From Brucellaceae bacterium (lineage in GTDB: Bacteria; Pseudomonadota; Alphaproteobacteria; Rhizobiales; Rhizobiaceae): a stretch of DNA of 6,495 bases. How positions within the stretch are numbered: the stretch's first letter is position 1; each line of letters begins with the position of its first letter. The DNA is taken from the NCBI GenBank assembly GCA_031253705.1, contig JAIRVW010000258.1, positions 1-6,495 of the forward strand. The letters run 5' to 3'. Shown in pieces: positions 1-5,840 of this stretch. The position numbers and the translations under genes were made by a program. The notes below the pieces were generated by a model. That model made no database searches, was not told where the DNA came from, and saw nothing but the letters and a program-made list of their open reading frames with translations.

Positions 1-621
1 GAAATCGCCTACTTTGGCTTTCGGGTAGCGGGCGAGCAAAGCTGCAGTATCCGCATCCGGATCAGCCTGCGCTTTGATATCCGCCATGGCATTATCAAGC
101 ATCTCCTGCGTATAAGGCACGCCGACTGCCACATTGGCCTTCAGATCATCAACAATGCTGTTCATGTTCAGCGGTGTATTCATCAGGAAGGCATATTTCG
201 GCATCACGGATTCAGGCACGACAGCGCGTGGCTCAATCAGATGCTGCACATGCCATTCATTGGAATAGCGGCCGCCGACACGAGCCAGATCAGGCCCGGT
301 ACGCTTGGAACCCCACTGGAACGAATGGTCATACATGCTTTCAGCCGCAAGGCTGTAATGACCATAGCGCTCAACCTCGTCACGGAACGGACGGATCATC
401 TGGGAGTGACAGGTATAGCAACCTTCACGCACATAGATATTACGACCGGCCAGCTCCAGAGGAGAGTAGGGGCGCATGCCCTCTACCTTCTCAATGGTGT
501 TTTGCAACCAGAACAGCGGAGCGATTTCCACGAGACCGCCGACAGTCACCACAACAAGTGAACCGATCAGCAATAAAGTAGCGTTTTTTTCAATCAGCGA
601 GTGTTTTTTGAGAATAGACAT
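1..621 (-). CDS. ccoO: cbb3-type cytochrome c oxidase subunit II, partial (C-terminus beyond left edge)
   Basis: CcoO (FixO) is the membrane-anchored monoheme cytochrome c of the cbb3 oxidase. It passes electrons from CcoP to the CcoN active site on the periplasmic side. Translating the minus strand from the ATG at 621 gives 207 open codons up to the edge; the family is usually around 240 residues, so only the C-terminal tail is missing. A short cytoplasmic N-terminus beginning [13 protein letters not shown] is followed by one membrane segment (about residues 14-32). The heme c site CYTCH is at residues 68-72, followed by [10 protein letters not shown], which is highly characteristic of CcoO. 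The probable axial methionine is M140 in [10 protein letters not shown]. The start is supported by an AGGTGA ribosome-binding site a few bases upstream, within the 14-base gap after the ccoN stop, so the two genes are co-transcribed and probably translationally coupled. Identification is very secure. It is absent from simple ORF lists only because it has no stop inside the window. Confidence 0.96.
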   Translation of the reverse strand, partial: MSILKKHSLIEKNATLLLIGSLVVVTVGGLVEIAPLFWLQNTIEKVEGMRPYSPLELAGRNIYVREGCYTCHSQMIRPFRDEVERYGHYSLAAESMYDHSFQWGSKRTGPDLARVGGRYSNEWHVQHLIEPRAVVPESVMPKYAFLMNTPLNMNSIVDDLKANVAVGVPYTQEMLDNAMADIKAQADPDADTAALLARYPKAKVGDF

Positions 622-635
622 AACTCACCTGCTCC

Positions 636-2273
636 TTATTCTGCCGGCTTCAGGGCCGGGCCTGAAGATACAATCGGTGCCGGAGTGGAACCCGGAATCG
701 CTGCTTCTTTTCTCAGGTCGCCTTTGATGGTCTTGTAGACGTTCCATGCCATGACAAGTCCACCGGCCAGATACATGGTGCCGCCGAGGGTACGCATGAC
801 ATAGTAAGGGAACATGGCAAGCACGGTTTCTGCGAAGGAGTAAACCAGGAAGCCCTGATCATCATATTCGCGCCACATCAGACCCTGCTGGATACCGGCA
901 ACCCACATGGATGCGGCATAGAGCACGATACCAAGTGTTGCGAGCCAGAAGTGCCAGTTGACCATGCGGATCGAATAGAGACGTTCACGGTTCCACAGAC
1001 GCGGTACCAGATAATACACGGCTGCAAAGGTAATCATGCCGTTCCAGCCCAGAGCACCCGCATGAACGTGACCGATGGTCCAGTCTGTATAGTGCGACAG
1101 CGAATTGACGGCTTTAATCGACATCAGCGGGCCTTCGAATGTTGCCATACCGTAGAAGGCAATAGCGGCAACCATCAGACGGACAACCGGATCGGTACGG
1201 ATTTTATCCCATGCGCCGGAAAGCGTCATCAGACCGTTGATCATACCACCCCATGACGGCATCCACAGCACGATGGAGAAGACCATGCCGAGTGTCTGTG
1301 CCCAGTCAGGCAGAGCGGTATAATGCAGATGGTGCGGACCCGCCCAGATATAAAGGAAGATAATCGACCAGAAGTGAACAATCGACAGACGGTAGGAATA
1401 GACCGGACGGTTCACCTGCTTTGGTACGAAATAATACATCATCGCAAGGAAAGGCACGGTGAGGAAGAAGGCCACAGCATTATGACCATACCACCACTGG
1501 GTCACCGCATCTTGCACGCCGGAGAAAGCCGAATAGCTTTTCACGCCGAGGAAAGAAACCGGAATGGCCAGATTGTTGATCACATGCAGCATGGCAATGG
1601 TGATGATGAAGGAGAGGTAGAACCAGTTGGCCACATAAATGTGCGGTTCCTTACGCTTCATCAGCGTACCCATGAAGATGACCAGATAGACAACCCAGAC
1701 AATGGTCAGCCAGATATCGACATACCATTCAGGCTCGGCATATTCGCGCGACTGTGTAATGCCGAGCAGATAACCGGTGCCGGCCATTACGATAAACAGG
1801 TTGTAACCCCAGAAAACGAACCATGCCAGATCGCCGCCGAAGAGGCGCGCACGGCAGGTACGCTGCACCACATAGAAAGATGTGGCGATCAGGGCGTTAC
1901 CGCAGAAGGCAAAAATAACAGCTGATGTGTGAAGAGGACGCACGCGGCCAAAATTTAGCCATGGTCCGAAATTCAGATCAGGGAAGGCGAGCTGCGCCGC
2001 GATGAAAACACCGACGAGGAAACCGACGACACCCCAGAAGACCGTGGCAATGATACCGTAACGGATCGGACCGTCCATATAAACGGACTGATCTTCTTTC
2101 ACAGGTTTCAGGCTGTAATCTGCGTTACGCAGCAGCAGGATGGTGAAAACGATAAGCGTAAAGAACAGAACCCACATATGGCTTCTGAATAATGGATCAT
2201 GTGTAAAGCCCGCAGCCAGCAGTGCCAGAAAGGCACCCAGCCCCGAGATTACAATTCCCGCAGCGTAATTCAT
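636..2273 (-). CDS. ccoN: cbb3-type cytochrome c oxidase subunit I (catalytic)
   Basis: CcoN (FixN) is the catalytic, multi-pass inner-membrane subunit of the high-affinity cbb3 oxidase. It reduces O2 to water and pumps protons under microaerobic conditions. The 545-residue product has all expected ligands: H115 (RPLHTSAV) and H404 for low-spin heme b, H402 ([13 protein letters not shown]) for heme b3, and H264 (WWYGHNAV) with H314/H315 (AGPHHLHYT) for CuB. Y308 lies where the family's active-site tyrosine is expected. The spacing between these residues matches the known Pseudomonas stutzeri CcoN with an offset of about 55-57. That offset reflects an N-terminal extension containing two hydrophobic segments (about residues 4-22 and 33-48), common in alphaproteobacterial FixN. 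The C-terminal tail, from about residue 520, is rich in Pro/Ala. The ATG at 2273 has an AGGGG ribosome-binding site seven bases upstream. It is the first gene of the operon, with ccoO 14 bases downstream and an FNR box about 100 bases upstream. Confidence 0.98.
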   Translation of the reverse strand: MNYAAGIVISGLGAFLALLAAGFTHDPLFRSHMWVLFFTLIVFTILLLRNADYSLKPVKEDQSVYMDGPIRYGIIATVFWGVVGFLVGVFIAAQLAFPDLNFGPWLNFGRVRPLHTSAVIFAFCGNALIATSFYVVQRTCRARLFGGDLAWFVFWGYNLFIVMAGTGYLLGITQSREYAEPEWYVDIWLTIVWVVYLVIFMGTLMKRKEPHIYVANWFYLSFIITIAMLHVINNLAIPVSFLGVKSYSAFSGVQDAVTQWWYGHNAVAFFLTVPFLAMMYYFVPKQVNRPVYSYRLSIVHFWSIIFLYIWAGPHHLHYTALPDWAQTLGMVFSIVLWMPSWGGMINGLMTLSGAWDKIRTDPVVRLMVAAIAFYGMATFEGPLMSIKAVNSLSHYTDWTIGHVHAGALGWNGMITFAAVYYLVPRLWNRERLYSIRMVNWHFWLATLGIVLYAASMWVAGIQQGLMWREYDDQGFLVYSFAETVLAMFPYYVMRTLGGTMYLAGGLVMAWNVYKTIKGDLRKEAAIPGSTPAPIVSSGPALKPAE

Positions 2274-2338
2274 GAAAATTCCCCTCGCGCGCGCAACAAG
2301 TATTGCCCGATAATCGCAGAAACTCCTGCAATTCGAGC

Positions 2339-2354
2339 ATTATAGCGCATTATA
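2339..2354 (-). promoter_or_regulatory. ccoN promoter, -10 region
   Basis: Read on the minus strand, a perfect TATAAT lies at 2354-2349. Its first base is 28-29 bases from the centre of the FNR box (2382.5), which is the spacing of a class II FNR-activated promoter (site near -41.5). The predicted transcription start is about 2342, giving a leader of about 70 bases before the ccoN ATG. A second TATAAT follows at 2344-2339, ten bases further on, and would put the FNR site near -51, a poorer fit. The first -10 box is flanked by GCGC on both sides (2345-2348 and 2357-2360). No good -35 hexamer is needed or seen, as expected for an activator-dependent promoter. The start point itself is inferred. 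Confidence 0.75.
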
Positions 2355-2375
2355 TGGCGCGAAAAAAAATAGTCA

Positions 2376-2389
2376 TTGATTTAAATCAA
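2376..2389 (-). promoter_or_regulatory. FNR/FnrL/FixK-type binding site (anaerobox) of ccoNO
   Basis: The sequence TTGATTTAAATCAA is a perfect 14-base palindrome and an exact match to the FNR-family consensus TTGAT-N4-ATCAA. It lies 103-116 bases upstream of the ccoN start, at class II distance from the TATAAT at 2354-2349. In alphaproteobacteria ccoNOQP/fixNOQP operons are classic targets of FnrL or FixK, so low-oxygen activation of the oxidase is well supported. The sequence cannot tell which of the two regulators acts here. The site is symmetrical; the strand given is that of the gene it probably controls. Confidence 0.93.
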
Positions 2390-2503
2390 GTACAAAGGGG
2401 GCGCGTTTGTGTCACAAGGAAGCGTATTTTCTTGGGTTCAGACGTGCCAAAACATCATTGTTCTCAGTTTGAACAGTCAGAGCTGCTTAATAATTGATCG
2501 CTT

Positions 2504-2531
2504 TTGTAATAAAATGATAAATTGCTATAAT
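2504..2531 (+). promoter_or_regulatory. Candidate sigma-70 promoter with extended -10
   Basis: On the plus strand TTGTAA (2504-2509) is followed by a 16-base spacer and a perfect TATAAT (2526-2531). TG at 2523-2524 forms the extended -10 motif TGnTATAAT. Transcription would start near 2538 and run away from ccoN. No protein gene lies within 680 bases downstream, so it could drive an untranslated RNA or a very long leader of the amidohydrolase operon. The surrounding DNA is AT-rich, which raises the chance of a spurious match. Confidence 0.45.
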
Positions 2532-2584
2532 ATCTTTACATATCAAATAGTTGATTGAAATTTTCCTTCACAATGATTCATTTA

Positions 2585-2602
2585 TTTCTGAAATTTCAGA
2601 AA
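2585..2602. repeat. 18-base perfect palindrome (possible operator)
   Basis: TTTCTGAAATTTCAGAAA is exactly equal to its own reverse complement. It lies about 50 bases downstream of the start predicted for the promoter at 2504-2531. As RNA it would give a seven-pair AU-rich stem with an AATT loop, followed by ATTTTG, which is too weak for a confident terminator. A binding site for a dimeric regulator seems likelier, but I cannot name one. It differs from the FNR consensus. Confidence 0.4.
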
Positions 2603-2841
2603 ATTTTGTATTTAGATTTAATCCTGAATTTGTGTCTGCGTCTCAATGAGCGCAAATTAGTTTGTCTCCGGAATTGCCGGTTGTAGGCAGCTTTTGAGCC
2701 GGTTTTGCAAGGGTGGGGCTGATTGTCGCTGAGGGGGCAATTGCAGTCTCAAACGGATCAGTTTTTGAGCGCGGAACGCGGGATGCTCTCCGGAGCAGGC
2801 TTTCAGCTTAGAATGATTCTCAAGGCAGTCGCACGGATTTC

Positions 2842-2879
2842 AAAGCGTCTTGACCGGTTAAAAAATCCGGTTTCGCTTT
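2842..2879. repeat. Compound inverted repeat / hairpin
   Basis: An outer pair AAAGCG (2842-2847) and CGCTTT (2874-2879) encloses an inner pair ACCGG (2853-2857) and CCGGT (2867-2871). The internal loop is asymmetric (five bases against two) and the apical loop is A-rich with nine bases. On the plus strand it ends in TTTT at 2877-2880, but GCG follows at once, so it is at most a poor terminator. It may be part of a structured transcript or an intergenic repeat element. No protein gene overlaps it convincingly. Confidence 0.4.
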
Positions 2880-2894
2880 TGCGCCTGAGCGTCC

Positions 2895-2967
2895 GGCAAA
2901 TATGTCTCCTATGCATAATTGTTATCGATTTATGCAATTTTCGTCTGGTAAATTGTCAACATTTGCC
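2895..2967. repeat. Two nested inverted repeats
   Basis: The outer arms are GGCAAAT (2895-2901) and ATTTGCC (2961-2967). Inside them lie TGCATAA (2912-2918) and TTATGCA (2930-2936), perfect seven-base arms with an 11-base spacer. The inner repeat has the size and symmetry of an operator for a dimeric regulator, about 290 bases upstream of the amidohydrolase start. Together the pairs could also fold as a two-stem RNA. Both interpretations are inferences from symmetry only. Confidence 0.35.
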
Positions 2968-3085
2968 TTGAGAGCACTTGCGCTGCCACCAGTTTTTTGC
3001 AAGCATGATCTTAACAACAAAAAAGAACTGCTGACGGATGTACCGGTAAAAGCCGGACAGATACCGGACAGCACAGGGGAAATAA

Positions 3086-3119
3086 AAAAGCCGCCGGATC
3101 TCGGATGAGTGAGGCTTTT
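3086..3119. terminator. Terminator-like hairpin, orphan
   Basis: AAAAGCC (3086-3092) pairs with GGCTTTT (3113-3119) around a 20-base loop that may fold further (CCG at 3094-3096 with CGG at 3102-3104). On the minus strand the stem is followed by a run of T broken only once (TTTTTTATTT), a good intrinsic terminator tail. On the plus strand only four T follow before CC. No annotated gene ends here on either strand. It could end a plus-strand RNA started near 2538, or block antisense transcripts arriving from the right. The long loop lowers confidence. Confidence 0.35.
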
Positions 3120-3205
3120 CCTCAGCTCAATGATTAACCGTCCCGATACAGACCATCGGTAGGGCATGCTGAATTATGTCTTGTCTTTGCAAGGGATAAG
3201 GCACT

Positions 3206-3210
3206 GGGAG
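3206..3210 (+). promoter_or_regulatory. Ribosome-binding site for the original amidohydrolase start
   Basis: GGGAG ends 11 bases before the ATG at 3222, a slightly long but acceptable spacing. It supports 3222 as the original start rather than the internal GTG at 3398, before which I see no purine-rich ribosome-binding sequence at suitable spacing. Confidence 0.55.
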
Positions 3211-3221
3211 AGTAACAGATT

Positions 3222-4846
3222 ATGAAATATGCAGATCTCGTCCTGTCGGGCGGGCGGATTTTTGCGGCCTGAATGAAGGCTTTGTTGAAGCGCTTGCAAT
3301 TGCTGACGGTAAAGTTCTGGCAACCGGTACGACTGCCGAGATTGAGGCTCTGGCCGGTGAGAAAACACGGCGTGTCGATCTGCGCGGACGGGTTGCAGTG
3401 CCGGGTCTGAATGATGCGCATATGCATCTTCTGATGCTCGGCGTCGGCATGAATGAGATCAATTTGCGCCCTGAATCCGGTGTGCGCAGCCTCGGTGAAA
3501 TTTTCAAACGTATTACTGATGTGGTCGCGCAGAAACCGGCAGGCGAATGGGTCTGCGGCGGTGGCTATGACCATTATGAACTGAGTGAACAGCGTCATCC
3601 GACCATTGAGGAGCTGGATGCGATTGCGCCCGATCATCCGGTTTATATTACGCGCACCTGCGGCCATGTCGGTATTGCCAACAGTGCAGCCATGCGTCTG
3701 GCCGGTATCAATCATGATACGCCGAGCCCGTCCGGTGGCCTGATCGAAAAGCGCAACGGTAAATTATCCGGTCTGCTGGCGGAATCCGGTATGCGTGTGG
3801 TGACGGATAAAATCCCGCCGCTTAGCCGTGATGAGCTGAAAGCCGCGATTACCCGCGCTGCGGAATTTATGCTGAGCCAAGGTTTCACCTCTGTGATGGA
3901 TGCCGCTGTCGGCATGAGCTATGGCATGGAAGAACTCCATGCCTATGAAGAACTGGCATCTGCCGGTGAACTGCCGGTTCGCACATGGGTCTGTATCTAT
4001 GGCAATCATGACGGTATCGGCGATCAGGCCTATGAACAGGGTTTTCGTGCGAAACGCCAGACAGGAAACTTACGCTATGGCGCGATGAAGGTTTTCTCGG
4101 ACGGCAGTGCCGGTGGCCTGACGGCTGCGATGAGCGAGCCATATGTGGCCGGTGATCCGAATAATTTCGGCATTTTCTGCTATTCTGATGAGGAAATGCA
4201 CAAGTCCCTCAAACATTATCATGAACTTGGCTATCAGCTGGCCATTCACGCGATTGGCGATGCGGCGATTGAGCAGGTGCTGTCCGGTATTGAAAATGCC
4301 GATAGTGCTGAACATCCGATTAAAGCCCGCCGTCACCGTATTGAACATTGCGGCTTTCTGAGCGACGGACAGATCGAACGTATGGCCAAAGCCGGTATTG
4401 ATCCGGTGCCGCAGCCGATGTTCATTTATGAGTTCGGCGATCTTTATGTCGCCAATCTGGGTGAAAAGCGCGCCCATGCATCCTATCCGATGCGCAAATG
4501 GGTGGATGCCGGTTTGCATCCGGCAGCCTCTTCCGATGCGCCCGTAACCTCCACCAATCCGTTCCAGAATATCTATACGCTCGTCACCCGCAAGACCAAG
4601 GTCGGCACAGTGATCGGCGGCGATCAGTGCCTGACACGGGAAGAAGCGATCCACGCTTACACGCATTTCGGTGCCTATACGCAATTTGCTGAAAACGAAA
4701 CCGGTCGTCTGGTCGCCGGTATGGCCGCGGATATTGCGGTTTTCTCGCAGGATATTTTCACCTGCGATGTTGAGGCAATCCGCACTGATGTGGTCTGCGA
4801 TATGACTGTGCTGGACGGCAAGATCGTATTTGAGCGGCAGGTGTAA
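3222..4846 (+). pseudogene. Amidohydrolase family 3 (YtcJ-like) metal-dependent hydrolase, frameshifted near N-terminus
   Basis: Family members hydrolyse C-N bonds using a metal centre in a TIM barrel, usually in the cytoplasm. The long readable part (482 codons from a GTG at 3398) keeps the core motifs, numbered from that GTG: DAHMH (H8, H10), the K231 segment MKVFSDGSAGG, H284 in LAIHAIGDAA, H317 in HRIEHCGF, and D380 in SSDAPVTSTNPF. The C-terminus has the usual ETGRLVAGMAADIAVF and VLDGKIVFE strands. The true N-terminus starts at the ATG at 3222 (MKYADLVLSGGRIF) and then hits TGA at 3270. The matching continuation, CGLNEGFVEALAIADGKVLATG, lies in another frame. One extra T in the run at 3259-3263 joins the halves into a normal 541-residue protein. 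If the shift is real, translation from GTG 3398 would lack the N-terminal beta-sandwich strands and would probably not fold properly. Substrate is unknown; the permease genes downstream suggest it acts on an imported compound. It could be a sequencing error in an intact gene. Confidence 0.85.
3259..3263 (+). other. Frameshift site: T5 run, one T apparently missing
   Basis: Frame one reads CGG ATT TTT GCG GCC TGA and stops. With six T it would read CGG ATT TTT TGC GGC CTG AAT GAA GGC (R-I-F-C-G-L-N-E-G), which joins directly to the downstream frame without loss of sequence. A -1 ribosomal slip on the TTT codon at 3261-3263 would give the same protein, but only one tRNA could re-pair well, so a plain one-base deletion or a sequencing error is likelier. 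Confidence 0.85.
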
Positions 4847-4884
4847 CTGATCCGGCGCGGGGCTCGCCCCGCGCGGATGATCAG
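4847..4884 (+). other. GC-rich intercistronic hairpin between amidohydrolase and permease
   Basis: GCGCGGGG (4855-4862) and CCCCGCGC (4867-4874) form a perfect eight-pair stem with a CTCG loop. Outer pairing between CTGATCC (4847-4853) and GG plus ATCAG (4875-4876, 4880-4884) extends it with small bulges. It starts right after the amidohydrolase TAA and ends just before the permease ribosome-binding site. No T-run follows, so it is not a standard intrinsic terminator. More likely it stabilises one half of the mRNA or sets different expression of the hydrolase and transporter. Confidence 0.65.
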
Positions 4885-4898
4885 AGAAAGGCGATTAT

Positions 4899-5840
4899 AT
4901 GCTCCGGCACACATTACAACGTCTGCTCCTCGCATTACCGGTTATGTTCGGCGTGTTGCTGCTCGGCTTTTTGCTGATGCAGGTGGTGCCGACTGATCCG
5001 GCACAGGTGCGCGCAGGACCAACTGCCACGCAGGAACTGGTGGAGGCTATCCGCCGCGATCTCGGCCTTGATCAGCCGTTGTGGAAACAGTTTTTCTATT
5101 ATATCGGCCGTCTGATGCACGGTGATCTCGGCGTATCCATCATTAATAATGTGCCGGTGTCGCAGGAACTCGGTGCCACAATCGGCCCGACACTGGAGCT
5201 GATGGTTGCATCCCTGATCTGGGCAATTCCGCTGGGCATTCTGCTCGGCACAGTCGGTGCTTATTACCGTGGCTCACTGCTGGATCGCTCGATCATGGCG
5301 GTGTCCGTTGCCGGTGTGTCGATCCCCGTGTTCTTCTTAGGATTAGTGCTGGTCTGGTTGTTCGGTTTTAAATATCCGATCCTGCCGTTTACCGGTCGCC
5401 TCGGGCCTTTGTGGACATGGGAAGGCTTCACCAGCATTATTCTGCCTGCGATTACGCTGGGCGGTGTGTTCGTCGGTCCTGTTGCCCGTATGACCCGTAC
5501 ATCCGTGCTGGATGTGCTGGGCGCGGATCATATCCGCACCGCACGTGCCAAAGGTCTGAAAGAGCGTAAGGTTGTTACCCGTCATGCGCTGCGCAATGCG
5601 CTGGTGCCTGTGGTGACACTGATCGGTTTGCAGATCGGCTTCCTGCTCGGCGGTGCTGTGGTGGTTGAAACGGTGTTCTCATGGCCGGGGATTGGTCGTC
5701 TGGCAGTCGGTGCAATTTTGTCCAGCGATCTGCCAATGGCGCAGGGCACGATTATCGTGATGTCGCTTGGCTTTATTCTCGTCAATCTGGGCGTTGATAT
5801 TCTCTACGCTGTGCTCGATCCGCGTGTGAGAGGTGCATGA
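4899..5840 (+). CDS. Peptide-type ABC transporter permease, DppB/OppB family
   Basis: This is the first of the two inner-membrane channel subunits of a dipeptide/oligopeptide/nickel-type (PepT family) ABC importer. The 313-residue length is typical. The N-terminal membrane segment (about residues 10-29) is followed by the periplasmic family motif RRDLGLDQPLWKQFFYYIGR (52-71) and HGDLGVSI (74-81). Further membrane segments lie at about 100-121, 134-156, 179-195, 237-260 and 283-304. The EAA-type loop that contacts the ATPase is DHIRTARAKGLKERKV (210-225), and ETVFSWPGIGRLAV (257-270) is characteristic of DppB/OppB. The protein ends in the usual LDPRVRGA. The ATG has an AAAGG ribosome-binding site seven bases upstream. 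It lies 52 bases after the amidohydrolase stop, across the GC-rich hairpin, and overlaps the next permease gene. The transported compound cannot be read from the permease sequence; peptides, glutathione, opines or nickel chelates are all carried by this family. Confidence 0.93.
   Translation: MLRHTLQRLLLALPVMFGVLLLGFLLMQVVPTDPAQVRAGPTATQELVEAIRRDLGLDQPLWKQFFYYIGRLMHGDLGVSIINNVPVSQELGATIGPTLELMVASLIWAIPLGILLGTVGAYYRGSLLDRSIMAVSVAGVSIPVFFLGLVLVWLFGFKYPILPFTGRLGPLWTWEGFTSIILPAITLGGVFVGPVARMTRTSVLDVLGADHIRTARAKGLKERKVVTRHALRNALVPVVTLIGLQIGFLLGGAVVVETVFSWPGIGRLAVGAILSSDLPMAQGTIIVMSLGFILVNLGVDILYAVLDPRVRGA

Larger units (their letters stand above)
2390..3221. other. Long intergenic region without a recognisable protein gene
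   Basis: About 830 bases separate the FNR box of the ccoN promoter from the amidohydrolase start. The left third (about 2490-2640) is markedly AT-rich; the rest is nearer the composition of the genes. Open frames here (2303-2497, 2723-2971, 2902-3108, plus strand) are short, overlap one another or the hairpins, lack convincing ribosome-binding sites, and encode no recognisable domain. The region does hold a candidate plus-strand promoter, an 18-base palindrome, a compound hairpin, nested inverted repeats and a terminator-like hairpin, each listed separately. I see no tRNA, insertion-sequence end or CRISPR repeat. It may be a long leader, an untranslated RNA locus, or the remains of a lost gene. 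Confidence 0.7.

Noticed and set aside
1323..1925. 200-codon open frame on the plus strand within ccoN
   Set aside because: It lies wholly antisense to ccoN, whose translation has every expected heme and copper ligand. The antisense product is rich in His/Arg/Gln and has no domain pattern.
2286..2294. Alternating CGCGCGCGC tract in the ccoN leader
   Set aside because: Nine bases are too short to argue for Z-DNA or a regulatory role.
2303..2497. 64-codon plus-strand frame over the ccoN promoter
   Set aside because: It covers the FNR box and -10 region, has no convincing ribosome-binding site, and has no protein-like features.
2723..2971. 82-codon plus-strand frame from a TTG start
   Set aside because: Although it lies downstream of the candidate promoter, it runs through the compound hairpin and the inverted repeats, has a rare start and shows no known domain.
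3053..3071. Direct repeat CCGGACAG twice, 11 bases apart
   Set aside because: Only two short copies with no third unit; not a CRISPR or tandem array and not clearly functional.
2902..3108. 68-codon plus-strand frame
   Set aside because: It overlaps the previous frame and runs into the terminator-like stem; no ribosome-binding site or homology was recognised.
3134..3715. 193-codon minus-strand open frame across the amidohydrolase start
   Set aside because: It is antisense to the conserved HxH region. The translation looks like a reversed coding frame, although it would lie upstream of the orphan minus-strand terminator-like stem.
4070..4684. 204-codon minus-strand open frame within the amidohydrolase
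   Set aside because: It is a shadow of a well-identified coding region, with no ribosome-binding site or recognisable motif.
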